Source: Fagopyrum homotropicum
Taxonomy: Eukaryota > Streptophyta > Magnoliopsida > Caryophyllales > Polygonaceae
NCBI GenBank assembly: GCA_033239125.1
Contig: BSWB01000008.1
Location: 4,618,001 to 4,682,000, forward strand
Reading direction: 5' to 3'
Length of the DNA: 64,000 nucleotides
The position numbers and the translations under genes were made by a program. A model generated the notes under the pieces. It had not been told where the DNA came from and did not search any database. It worked only from the letters and a program-made list of their open reading frames with translations. Below are positions 33,738-44,569 of this stretch, piece by piece (positions within the stretch are counted from its first letter, which is position 1; the number at the start of each line of letters is the position of its first letter).

Positions 33738-35546
33738 TGTTACGCTAGAAATGTACGACATAAATCCAAGGCAAGAGTGCCAAGAACTTGTTCGCCCAAA
33801 ACATGCACACACAAAATCTTGAATTTATAACTCGATCTAAAATCCTAAACTACCTAGCGAAACCCACAGTGTACGGATCGTTATGTAGGAAGGAAAGTAT
33901 CCCGAGGTCGAACACAAGGAATGAGGTGAAATCAAGTCATTCAATGATCAAAGATAGTGTAAATTTAAACTAAGATGAGATGAGGAATAAAGAAAGTGCA
34001 AAACACAATATTTTTGGATGGTTTTGGGTGATCAAACAAGGATCACAAATATATCAACACAAACAAGCAACACAAACACACAAACACAAAGATAGGAGAT
34101 AAGAGGTAAGAAAGCGGATTCTAGAGATTCGGAATTCCGATTATGACAATGGACTCATGCTTCTAAAGATCTAAGGAAAATTGTGGTTGTTCAAAGTTGG
34201 GTGTTTCTCTAATGGGAGCAATTACCGGGTAAGTCTCATGCTCCACTAGTCTCGCACCTAAGGTCCTATTACAGGGTAAGTCTCAAGGAACCTAAAGACG
34301 GGAATTCTACACAAACCGGCCACTACCTAAGGGTCAAACCCGTCCTTACCGGGTAAGTCTCGGAAAAGGTAAGTCTTAGGCAACGATCCAAGCACACTCA
34401 ATCCAATAGCGGCTTTTTTGGCTCACTACTACCTAGAGTTCATCATCTTATGTATCTATGAGAGGAAATTACCGGGTAAGTCTCATCTCTCAAAAAGGTT
34501 GCTAACATTAGGTCACTCTAAGCTAGATTAGGATCACCAAACACTAGGATTTCAACACATCTACATCCTAACATCTAGATTCATCAATACAAGCACAACA
34601 GAAAAAACCACGGCCAAAACCACGGTCTAGATTTTGGATGAACAGGCCGTGGTTTTGGGTCTGAGTTAGGGTTTCGAACACGAATCCATCCTAAGCTAAC
34701 ATGGAAGTCCATACAATCATAGTCCAAAGCATAAACATCATTCCTTTACCCTAGAATCACCACTATTCAGCCAACAACATACAAATCTAGATCAAAATTC
34801 ATAAATAGAGCATGCTTGCAAGTCATATCTAGAAAATGAAGAATGAACCAAAGAAAAGACATTACAAAGCTAGAATAGAAGTTACCAAATCTTACAAAGG
34901 TTCCAAGATGTAGTTCCAAGGTATCAACAAAGGAAACCTCACTCAAAACCACTCAAATCTCACTTTAAAACTAAAATCTACACTAATCTCTCCCAAGAAC
35001 ACCCACAAGGGTGCTTGGAAGAGAAGCTCCAATGGAGGAGTGTTGGGGAAGATGCTAGAGGAGAAGGGTCCAAAAAGGAAGAGAAGATCTCAAAATCAGC
35101 ATGCAGGACCACTTAAGTACTCCACCAAAAAGCAAGGGTCGGACAAAGAAATCGTGGGACACGTGTCACAACTGTCCAAAAAACCTCGGGCAAAACCACG
35201 GTCGAGATTTAAGCCTCTGGGATGTGGTTCTCTCTGTTCAGCCCTGTTTGGATCACCAAGTCATGAATTGGTGCAAGGCATGCACCAATAAGGTCTTTTG
35301 TATTCTCCTTTGCTCATAGCTTGCTCCTTAATGAGTCCGGATGTGTTCCACCACAAGGAATGATCCTCGAATGTATCGATTAAGTTCCAAAAGCTCCTCA
35401 AAATACCTAAAAAATCGACAAAAGCCCGTGTAGACGTCTATTTCGACAATATGCATGAATTAAGCGTAAACGTCACGAACTAATGCGGAAACATGCATGA
35501 ATGGAAAGGAAAACTATCTAAACTAGTGTCATAAATCATGTCATCA
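33738..35546 (-). mobile_element. Solo LTR of an Athila-B-related element, reverse
   Basis: 1809 bp. On the minus strand it begins TGATGACATGATTTATGACA at 35546 and ends TAGCGTAACA at 33738, flanked by GACCT on both sides (33733-33737, 35547-35551). No internal region is present, so this is the product of recombination between two LTRs. The backbone is Athila-B-like, but the palindrome modules are CCACGG/CCGTGG type (34606-34660 and near 35195). That is the Athila-A version. Confidence 0.95.
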
Positions 35547-36080
35547 GACCTCTAGATAGAAAACCGGTTTTTGTAGAATTCCCAACCTTAGGTTCCTAGC
35601 GACTTACCCGGTAATAGGACCTTAGGTGCGGGACAAGTGGAGCATGAGACCTACCCGGTGATTGATCCATTAGAGAAACATTCCTTCCCAACATACCGCA
35701 ACTTGTTCCTAGGTTGATTAGAAGCTTGAGTCCTTACAATAATCGGAAATCCGAATCTCTAGAATCCGCTTTCTATACATTGATCTTATATTGTGCTTGT
35801 TTTGTTGTTTGGTTGGCATTGTTGTTGCTTGCGATCTTTGCTTGATCACCTTAAAAACCCATAAAAAAAACATATGATTTTCATTTCTTTGTTTCCATCT
35901 CTTTCCTTATCTTAGACTTGAACTATCCTTGATCATTGTTTGACTCAATTTCGCCTCGGTCTTTGTGTTCGACCTCGGAATGCTTCCCTTTCTACTCTAC
36001 GACCCATAAACTATGGGTTTCACTAGGTAGTTTAGGAGATATTATCGAGTTTATAAGTTTAAGGCTTTTGCGTGGTATAA
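35547..36080 (+). repeat. Athila-B 3' LTR, right part
   Basis: It continues the split LTR and matches 24296 to about 24822 (ends TTTTGCGTGGTATA). The first five bases (GACCT) are the duplicated target. The last 14 bp of the LTR are missing at the junction with the next, inverted LTR fragment. Confidence 0.9.
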
Positions 36081-36838
36081 GAGAGGAATTTATTGGGTAA
36101 GTATCATTCCAAAAATAGGTTGCTAGCAAAGGTCACCCTAGGCTAGATTAGGCTCAACAAACAATAGGATTACAACACATCTACATCCTAACATGAAGAT
36201 ATATCAACAATATAACAACAACTTATGCATCTCGGGTGGATCATAGTCATCTCGGCCGAAATGGTATGAAGAACAGGCCGAGATCATGAATTAAGTTAGG
36301 GTTTCGAACACAAATCCATCCTAAGCTAACATGCAAGTCCATACAATCATTGTCCAAAGCATAAACATCATTCTTTCACCCTAGAATCACATCTACTCAG
36401 CCAACAACATACATTTCTAGATCAAACTTCATAAATAAAGCATGCTTGCAAGTCATAGCTAGATAATGAAGAATGAACCAAAGAAAAGATATTACAAAAC
36501 TAGAATAGAAGTTACCAAATTTTACAAAGGGTCCAAGATGCAGCTCCAAGGTGTCAACAATGGAAACCTCACTCAAATCTCACTCTAAACCTACAAAATA
36601 CACTAATCTCTTCCAAGAACACCAACAAGGGTGCTTGGAAGAGAGCTACAATCCAAAGTGTGTTGGAGAAGAGCTAGAGAAAAGGAGAAAAAGGGAGGAA
36701 GAAGCTCCAAACACTGCATGCAACATTGCTTAAGTATTCCACAAAAAGCAAGGGTAGGACCAAGAGAGGCGGTGCCAAGTGCCATGGTGGTCCAACAGAC
36801 GATCTCGGTTGGCCCAGGGAGCATCTCGGTCGAGATAA
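36081..36838 (-). repeat. Inverted Athila-B-type LTR fragment
   Basis: It is homologous to 34465-35200 of the solo LTR, in the same reverse orientation, but carries ATCTCGG/CCGAGAT modules (36231-36290, and ATCTCGGTCGAGAT at 36823-36836). Both ends are broken: left at the Athila-B LTR, right inside the T2 gag. Confidence 0.85.
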
Positions 36839-37197
36839 TTGAGCCTTGGTGCGGGAGGTGGTGCTGCCGTCCTAAACGCCTCCTCAACTCGACGTACATA
36901 TTCCTCAAACATAACAAGTCCAATAGATGCTCCCCCGGTACTAGCAGATGGGGAACTATGCGCCTCGGACCTCACAATTGTCTTATCCCTAGCCTTGGGA
37001 GTGATGCTTTTCGCGATGTCCTCTACGGGAACCTCAGTTGCTGGCGGATCCATAACAGATGGGTCCGCAATGAGGATACATCCCCGACCTCTCGTGCCTA
37101 GAGGTCTCCCTACTCGTCTCCGTCTCGGGGCGGTAGGAGGAAGAGGAGGTCTACCCCTGGCGGGTCCTACGTATGCGGTAGCTCTCGTACGTGTCAT
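36839..37197 (-). pseudogene. gag: Chromovirus T2 gag, N-terminal fragment
   Basis: An open minus-strand reading starts at ATG 37197 (MTRTRATAYVGPARGRPPLP), about 400 bp after a tRNA-iMet primer site. It continues through a Pro/Arg-rich stretch to EEYVRRVEEAFRTAAPPPAP, where the inverted LTR fragment cuts it at about 36839. It matches the split gag of T1. The capsid and all of pol are missing. Confidence 0.8.
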
Positions 37198-37601
37198 CTG
37201 ATAGCGTATGACGTTTATTTATATATGAATAGGTATGTAATACTTACAATTTTGATATGATAAAATTTTCAAAAGCATAAAGATAAGCATGGTCACATAT
37301 ACATCCAAGGCATATAAGCCCAAAACATCCTAAGGCCATATACATAACTAGATACATACAATCCAAAGACATCCTAAGCATGATCACATATGTATACAAC
37401 TATGTAGTAATATATATTTACATCAAATCCAGAAATTTACGTCGGCGAGTTTTGCGTGAGGAGTGGTGGTCCCGTACATTCTAACCTAAGCCCGACTCAT
37501 GCATATGAATTTGAAAACAAAAAAGTCAAAACCAGTGTGGGTTCTGTTTATTCCTCATTTGGCCTTTAGAAGATTGTGAGTGCCATTGTTGTCAACTTAG
37601 G

Positions 37602-37613
37602 GCTCTGATACCA
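37602..37613 (-). other. Primer-binding site of T2, tRNA-iMet
   Basis: The minus strand reads TGGTATCAGAGC, four bases from the LTR end. This is the exact complement of the initiator tRNA-Met 3' end. Confidence 0.85.
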
Positions 37614-37616
37614 CTT

Positions 37617-39985
37617 TATAACACCACAAATTCGCGGAACTCGGAATGCTACGGGCAAAGACCTCACAATGGGTTCTGACCCTTTGCTTGACAACAATTT
37701 CACCAGATCTTTCCAACATAGCACAAGTAAAGGCAAATACCGAAATTGTTTTAATTCAATGCTACAATCTCGAAAAGAAAGATACAACTTGGAAACTTAG
37801 CCGAGTGCTCAAAACGATACATCTCCAAAATATATAAATCCATAAGGTACAACATAATCCAAAAACGACATCAACACAACCATCCCCGTCCTATAATGTA
37901 CGGAGACCCTGACTGTCCACTCCTCCGCCTCACTCGGCGGCATCCCAATTCTGCAAGGCATCTACAACCACTGGTTTATAACGGTTAGCTAGCAATCCGA
38001 ATATTAGAAGAACGATAAGTCACAAACACATATAACAAAGTAAAAACATGCTCAAACACACCAAGTCCGGTTATTATCTTTATTTAACGTTATTCCCTTA
38101 CTAATCCACTTATGGTTTGACACGAGAATGCCTATCAGCATCACCCGTTGGACTGGTCGCAAGGTGCCTCCCAGTCGGCCCATTTTTGACTGGACAAGCG
38201 GTCACCGCCCGTTATCATACACTCAGGCCAAATTTAAAAATAATATACAAGTCAACATCCGAATCCGGTTAATAGTTATCACAACAATTATAAACACACA
38301 CCACCCATACGTATCAACTAATATGCGAAATCTAGCAAAGTAAGTCCGAAGACTTACCTCACTCAAGGTGACTCGAATAAAACCACTCTCATCTTTCCAC
38401 AAGAAAGACTCAACGCCTAACCAAACGAGACACACTATCAATAACTAACCGATATGCTATAAGTCTCGGACTTCTATTCTGCAACACCTATATGAGGTCC
38501 TAATTCTAGTCTCGAAGATCATCCTAAAATTGTAAGGAAAATAACTCAACAAGCTCATAATCCAACCACTTGTACCTATGGTTCAAGGCCACTACATGGC
38601 ATTTACTCTAAGTTATGCTAGATTTGCTAAGCATGATATACTACTATTATCGTACTAAACAAGGGAGATGGTACTCACACACAATCCAAGGTGGAAGATG
38701 ATTTACGGATGTCGAGTACGGAATCGTGGGTCTTTATTGGGCGCTTCCGGACCTAAGACCAAAGCTAAACTAATTTAGCGTATATGCTAAATTTGGGGAT
38801 AGCATATAATATTTATATAATATTCAACAATGGAAGGACAAACCCCGTACTAAAAATCTAAGTTAAGATCTTAAAACTCTTTCCGGACGACTCGTACAGT
38901 TTTATAAACATGCGTCATTTTCCAAAATATAAATATGGCAATATTTGTAAACTCACATGTAGAGGACATAAATATTCATTTATTTGAAATATGGGTCATA
39001 AATTATAATTTAAAGTTGGCCATATTTTGTAATTATACCAACAGGGCAATTTTACAACTTTCAGAAAGATAGGGTCAAATCTGCAATTACAAAATACAGG
39101 GTATAAGATGTAATTATTTATAAATCGCTGGGGCCCACTCATTAAATCAAAAAAAAGGAGTTCTGGGTTATTAACCAGTGCAGATGGAGGAAAACGTGCA
39201 GGTCGCCGGCGTTGCAGGGCCGTGTACTTCCCGGCGGGGTTCGATGGTGTTGGAGGCGGTGAAAGCGGCGGCAGCCAGGCAGCCCAATCTCCGGATAACG
39301 GCGTCCCACTCCGGTGGCAGCGGCTTCCCTCCTTGCGACAGAAACGAACAGAGAGAAAGGGAGAAATTAGGGTAGCAACGGCCGCACTACCGGTGGCTCC
39401 GGTCGATCGAGACAATAGCGGGGAGGCGGCTTCCACTCGTCCAACTGCTCTCCGGTGCGCAACCCTCCTCCTCCAATCGTCCTCAGCAAATGCAACAGAG
39501 AGGAATGAAGCAAAGAGAGAAAAGAAGGGGCTGAGAGATGGGTAGAGGAGAAAATGGGGCTGCTTGTGTGTGAGAGAGAGAGATAGGCACAGTAGAGGGA
39601 GGGCGAGGAGTCACCTGCAGAAGGGCGAGAGCGAGGAGTCGGTGTGCTAGTGGGCGGCTTGCAGAGCAAGGTCCAGGCGGTAGGCGTGTAGTGGCATCTC
39701 ACCAGTCATAAAAGACAACAGATAGGGAGTAAAAGGGAAAGGGAAAAAAAAAAAAATAAATAAATAAAGAAGAAAAGAAAAATAATAAAGGATGGGCTTG
39801 AATTCAACATACGGCACGAGATTTCCGAGTCGGAACAACTTCCCGACCCCTTTCGAAAATATAAGTATACTCGGGAATTCGTTTTTACGTCTTAAAATAT
39901 TTAAAAGAAAATATAGATATAATGTACTAATAAAAATATCGATTGAAGTACGCAAGAAAGAAATATATCGAAACCGGGCGTTACA
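37617..39985 (-). repeat. Chromovirus T2 5' LTR, reverse
   Basis: 2369 bp. On the minus strand it starts TGTAACGCCCGGTTTCG at 39985, a style common in Tekay/Del-type plant elements. It ends at 37617 with GTGGTGTTATA, the terminal CA changed. It is homologous to the T1 LTR near the inner end. A GC-rich stretch at about 39180-39670 gives minus-strand ORFs (38996-39436, 39367-39702) of low-complexity composition that I do not regard as genes. It inserted into the R3 pol. Confidence 0.75.
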
Positions 39986-40003
39986 GATTCCATCACTTAT
40001 CAC

Positions 40004-40163
40004 CTACACGGGGGCGAGATTCTCCACTACAGTGAGATTGTCCTGCAATAGGGCAAAATAATCCTTCAGTGGGGCAAGATAATCCTGCACTGGGGCGAGA
40101 TACTTCTGCACTGGGGTGAGATTTGTCTACACTGGGTCAAGATTCTTCGTTGGATAGAGATTA
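40004..40163 (-). repeat. 21-bp tandem repeat in the R3 pol linker
   Basis: About eight units of the type AATCCTGCACTGGGGCGAGAT on the plus strand. On the minus strand this reads ATCTCGCCCCAGTGCAGGATT, seven codons per unit, open over about six units (LAPVQDY-like). It lies just downstream of the R3 protease in pol order, in the protease-RT linker. The ATCTCG half-site recalls the R2 leader and Athila-B modules. Confidence 0.75.
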
Positions 40164-40253
40164 TGCTCCTATTCTCTTGCTAGATGTTTTGTTCTTTTCC
40201 TTCTTTTTTTTCATAGCATTCAACAATTAGCAATGGGGTCATGGGTTTAAGGG

Positions 40254-41363
40254 TTAGTGTTTGACCATTAAAGTCAAATAAATGTCTATTAGTAATCCAC
40301 CATGCTTAGTTCTTCTATCAAATTGGCATGAACATCCTAAAAGAATATGACATGCTTGCATGGGAATTACATCACAAGTAATGGCATCTGCATAGCTACC
40401 TAAAGTGATAGTAACCATAGCTTGCTTGTTTACTCTCAATTCACCACAATCATCCATCCAATGCAACATATAGGGTCTAGGGTGAAAAACATGGTAATTT
40501 TCAACTTATTAACCAAATTGGTACTAGATATATTACAACAACTACTTCCATCTGTAATCATGTTACACCCTTTCCCTTAACAAGGCATCTAGTATGAAAG
40601 AGGTTTTTCCTTTGATTATCCTCACATGGAGTTATCTTAGCATTCAAACTTCTCCTAAATATCAATGATTCTCCATGCTCATACTCAATGCCCTTATAAC
40701 TATCACTACCAATTTCATGCAATGCATTAAGGTGGGTGTTATCATCATTATTATGCTCTTCCTCACTCTCATATATTGACTTCTTCCTTGACACTTAAAA
40801 CATACAACATCTCTAGAACAAAGAGTAGAGTTAGACTTGCTCCCTTTAGGGCCACTTGAAGAATCATCCAAGGGTTCGAGATGATGAGTGAGGTGTCAAT
40901 ATTTCCTTGTAGCTCCTTGATCCACGGTTGGACCTTTTCTTTCCTTGGTGGATGTGTGCTCACGGCATTGGGAGCCTTTGAACCGATTTGATTGTGGTTT
41001 CCACGAACATGTAGTTCCATAGCTAGTCTTGGCTCCTTGGTTGCGTCCTTTCGTCTTCTTCTCCACTTGGATGGCCAAATGTAACAAATCCACCATGTTA
41101 TTATAGGGGTACAAGTCGATTTCATTAGCTAATAATAAGTGCAAGATAAGTAAATAACGAGTCATAGTAGACTTGTCATTCTCTATGACATTGGCTTTCA
41201 CCATTGCCATTTGTATAGATGTGTAAACCACCTCTACACTCATGGTTCCTTGACGAAGGTTCTCCAACCTTTGCCTTATCTCTCTAGCATGATGTTGGAG
41301 CACAAATCTATCTCTCATCAAGGCCTTCATTTGCTCCCATGTGGTAATAGCTGGATCTAGCAT
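40254..41363 (-). pseudogene. gag: R3 chromovirus gag and protease remnant
   Basis: The minus strand opens at 41363 with a retrotransposon gag segment (ITTWEQMKALMRDRFV, then QRLENLRQGTMSVEVVY). A single zinc knuckle follows near 40810 (CFKCQGR, last ligands lost) and then an ESEEEHNNDD acidic stretch. FHTRCLVKGK leads to a protease with a DGSS active site near 40530, and CDVIPMQACHILLG and FDRR follow at 40350-40290. Several stops and shifts break it. The order and motifs fit Reina/CRM-type chromoviruses. T2 truncates the rest of pol. Confidence 0.8.
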
Positions 41364-42300
41364 ATAGTGTAGGTAATGAAAGTTTGAGTTGTAAGTAGCC
41401 CGTTGGATCGGACAACATTCGGGATCAATTTGTCCACATATATTTTGTGGTATTTATCTTGACAGTTCTCAACTCTATGATAGCTATGCAAGCAATTAAG
41501 GTTCGTAAATTTATGGTCTATGCTAAACAAAGTTATTTTGGTTGTAGTCTTATTGCAACCAATTGGGCAATCAAAGTTACATCAAGAACAAGAACTTGCA
41601 AAATCAACATGGTATAGTGTTGGGTTCTTTTTAATTCATGTTAGGTATACGTGTATACTTTGTAAAAATTTTGGGTCCCTTTGTAAGCTTTTGTAAAGTC
41701 TAGTTCTCTTTAGTATTTTGTATCTTTTTGCAAGATGTACGTTGGTCTAAGGAAGTATATTAGAGAGTTAAATAAGAATTTACAATTTACAATTTACATT
41801 CAGGATCAATTTGTCCACATATATTTTGTATATTTATGTATGAGATAACTGTTTCCATGATTGTAGGTAACAATTTACAATTTCTTTAATTAATTAAAAA
41901 AATTAGTCAAAATAAATAGGAGAGGGTGTATTATTATTTAAGGAAGGATATTGAATTAATAACTATTTTTTTTTTCTACAAAATTCGAAGGGGCCTATTC
42001 TATCTTCATTGATACATAATTGCTCAATGCTTCTATATTATTTCAATAACTACCTACTTACCCCTTTTACTCTAGTTTTAGTTATAATTTTTTAAATTAT
42101 TATAACCAGATTTAGCTGTTCATCTCGGTTTTCATATTTTGTTTCCTTACTATAGAGATCGGTTACCCATTTAAACAACAGAGCTACGTTTTTTCCAGTG
42201 GCGATGACATGCTGCTTGTTTCTTCATGGATACGTAATTTGATGCCCAAGTTTGAGTAGCTAGGAGAGCTGATGATTTCTGACCCTATCATCGAGCTAAT
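41364..42300. repeat. Noncoding stretch with a 40-bp direct repeat
   Basis: GATCAATTTGTCCACATATA is present at 41423 and 41804, within near-identical 40-bp copies (41417-41458 and 41798-41838). An (AATTTAC)3 run lies just before the second copy. The 340 bp between them are A/T-rich with no ORF. After 41840 I see only A/T-rich DNA. Confidence 0.6.
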
Positions 42301-43500
42301 AGGGCTTAAATTCATCTCCTATGGCGGTAATATGGCATTTGACAATTAATACATGTTTTCTTAGGGCAACAAATTTTGTTCACTCCAGGACATTTGTCAT
42401 TTGTATAGGCTTTTCACTAGCGGCGACCTTATCCACTGAAGTGTGTACAAGCTCATCCTCTCCTCACGCCAACATGCTCCGTCAATGGTCTGTACTCTCT
42501 CGTCCTCAACCATATTACCATGAATTGTGAAACAATACATACATATCCCAAGTATGCGTAATTTATATCTTGTTTTTATTAGATTCAGAGAGAATATGCC
42601 CGAGATCGATTCAAGGGTTATTCGCGCAATCAACAGTCAAATGCCGGCCTACCCATCAGACATTACTTCCGTTGCAACTACTGTAGGAACGACATTGATA
42701 AAACCATTTTCTGATATAGCGAAATTTATTTTTGAAACCATTTTATCGTAATCACATATTAAGTTTACAATCATATACCATTTTTGCCACGCCACTGATG
42801 TACAGGCCGATGACATTGACAACACAGAAATTTTGCGTGTTAAAGTTTTCATACCAGAATTGTCATATCACATGCTTCGTCTTTCCGTGGGTTGACGGGT
42901 ATGCGGACGAGCATGCAACGACGACACTATTCAATTCCAGCAGGAATTCTACTACACCACATGCGGCGGCAATAAACAAGCAGAAGCAAAGTGCATTTTC
43001 CATATACGCCTTACCTCCTACCATTTTCAATTATTCCCCAATAATATTATTCTAACATTATCTTCCCCCTACTTTATAAGATTTACTTCAGGTTCCAATG
43101 CACGGATGGGTCGGCAACATTGACCCTAGATGTGTACATTAAAAACGCAGAGAAACTACTGAATGTGAAGATCAATCATTTCTTCCTCGTGACTTTGCCG
43201 GTTATGCTACATCTCTTCAATTACTTTTTAAAAATCTTTCGTCTACTCTTACCTTCTTCACGTGACTCTTTCAAATTCCCTTTTTATTTGTGCAAGATCG
43301 TCGCTCCGTCGTAGACCGAGCACAGATTCGGTACCGTATTGGGACTGCGGAGGTTATCATTTCTCCTGTGAAGAATATGTTTGTCAATCACAGGGTTATC
43401 AAATGGTTCCTAAAGTACATCATTGGGTGATTTACAACACCTACTTCTTACCACTTTTGCGGCGTACAATGTTGAACTTTATGTGCGCCAAATTTTGAAA
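42301..43500 (+). pseudogene. Possible RPA-like OB-fold remnant of the Helitron
   Basis: Plus-strand pieces at 42940-43000 (EFYYTTCGGNKQAEAKC) and 43100-43160 (RFQCTDGSATLTLDVYIKNAEKLL) resemble the last OB-fold of the large RPA subunit. A possible intron with a TTCAG acceptor separates them. Plant Helitrons often carry such an RPA gene beside Rep/helicase. The rest of the stretch (for example 42527-42751) is open but not recognised. The similarity is weak; it may instead be captured host sequence. Confidence 0.35.
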
Positions 43501-44560
43501 TGTATGTATTTGCGTTGTAATGCATTAGCGCCAGTCTGGTCCGCTTGTAAGTTGGATGTATGTATGTCCCGTTGATATGGCCCCTTTTGTAATATTCTAC
43601 CAAACACTAGTGCATGATGGTTTAACGTTTGTCTTATATACGGTCAACCATACTATAACTTTAAAATGCTTACTTACGAGTCACTCCCAAATATCTTTTA
43701 AGTTGTATTAACATATATTACTACTCATCAGTAAGCTATTACTTACAACATATTCTTCAAATGAGACACCATAGCATACACCATTAGCGTTTAGTGGCAC
43801 GCAAAAAATATTTAATAGAAATAAACTATCCTAAACAACACCACACACTATTGACATACACATTTTCATTGCAATTATATTCACCCTCTCAAGCCTAGTT
43901 TATCTTTTGACCTCGGATTACATTTACATCAAACATCGACGCCTTCAGAAATATTTAAAAAGCCACACATTACACACTTTAATCGTTACTATTACAAAGT
44001 TTAGATTCCAAAAAAAAAATAATCATAATATTGTCATAAATCCACACATTGTATCTGTTTGTCACTTTTTTCTGCCTTTATCGTACCACATATATTTGCG
44101 CTTATTATTTACATACAGCTTGCGTCACATACATTTATATGTTTACTTCATAAACTTGTGCCGTAACGTATATACAAAATATACTTAAACTACTTGCTCC
44201 ACTTGTAGGTTTTTATCGCCGACTTGATTAATAGTGGAAAGTTCTTCTAACAACAAACAAGATTTTTCACAAAAAAGAAATTGTCGGGGAACAATAACCA
44301 ACCAATTGACAATCAGGTTCGAACACATACCAACATCTCCGATGACGCTCCCGACATAACAACGAAATTTGAAATGCGGAGCGTTCAAATTCGCCTCTGA
44401 AACTGCAAATTTCTGTTGTCAAGGTGGTAAAATACAGCTAATATCTCATCCTCTGTCACCTCCGCTTCTAAGGTTTTTAACAAATCAAACACCCCTAGGG
44501 GATCACTTTCAAGAATATGTGTGTCTATACATCAACTTCTTTATGTTCAGCTCATTGGGA
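43501..44560. other. A/T-rich stretch between the RPA-like piece and the Helitron Rep
   Basis: About 1 kb with no ORF that I can support and no obvious repeat. It is likely internal Helitron spacer or introns. Confidence 0.5.
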
Positions 44561-44569
44561 TACAATCAT

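Larger units (their letters stand above)
23025..36080 (+). mobile_element. Athila-type LTR retrotransposon (Athila-B), degraded
   Basis: The element has a 5' LTR (23025-24836), a tRNA-Asp-like primer site, gag-pol (24978-30715), a long 3' noncoding region and a 3' LTR split into 32476-33737 and 35552-36080 by a solo LTR. Pol is clearly homologous to Athila-A but diverged, the LTRs are unrelated in most of their length, and the extra ORF is gone. Several nonsense codons and loss of catalytic residues show it is inactive. It inserted into the R2 gag. The right end is lost at an inverted junction near 36080, so a target duplication cannot be tested. Confidence 0.9.

Noticed and set aside
38996..39702. 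GC-rich ORFs (146 and 111 aa) in the T2 LTR
   Set aside because: Low-complexity Pro/Ser/Arg composition and position inside an LTR. No domain was recognised.
40004..40163. CRISPR-like array
   Set aside because: The units are contiguous 21-bp tandem repeats without spacers and lie in a plant retrotransposon.
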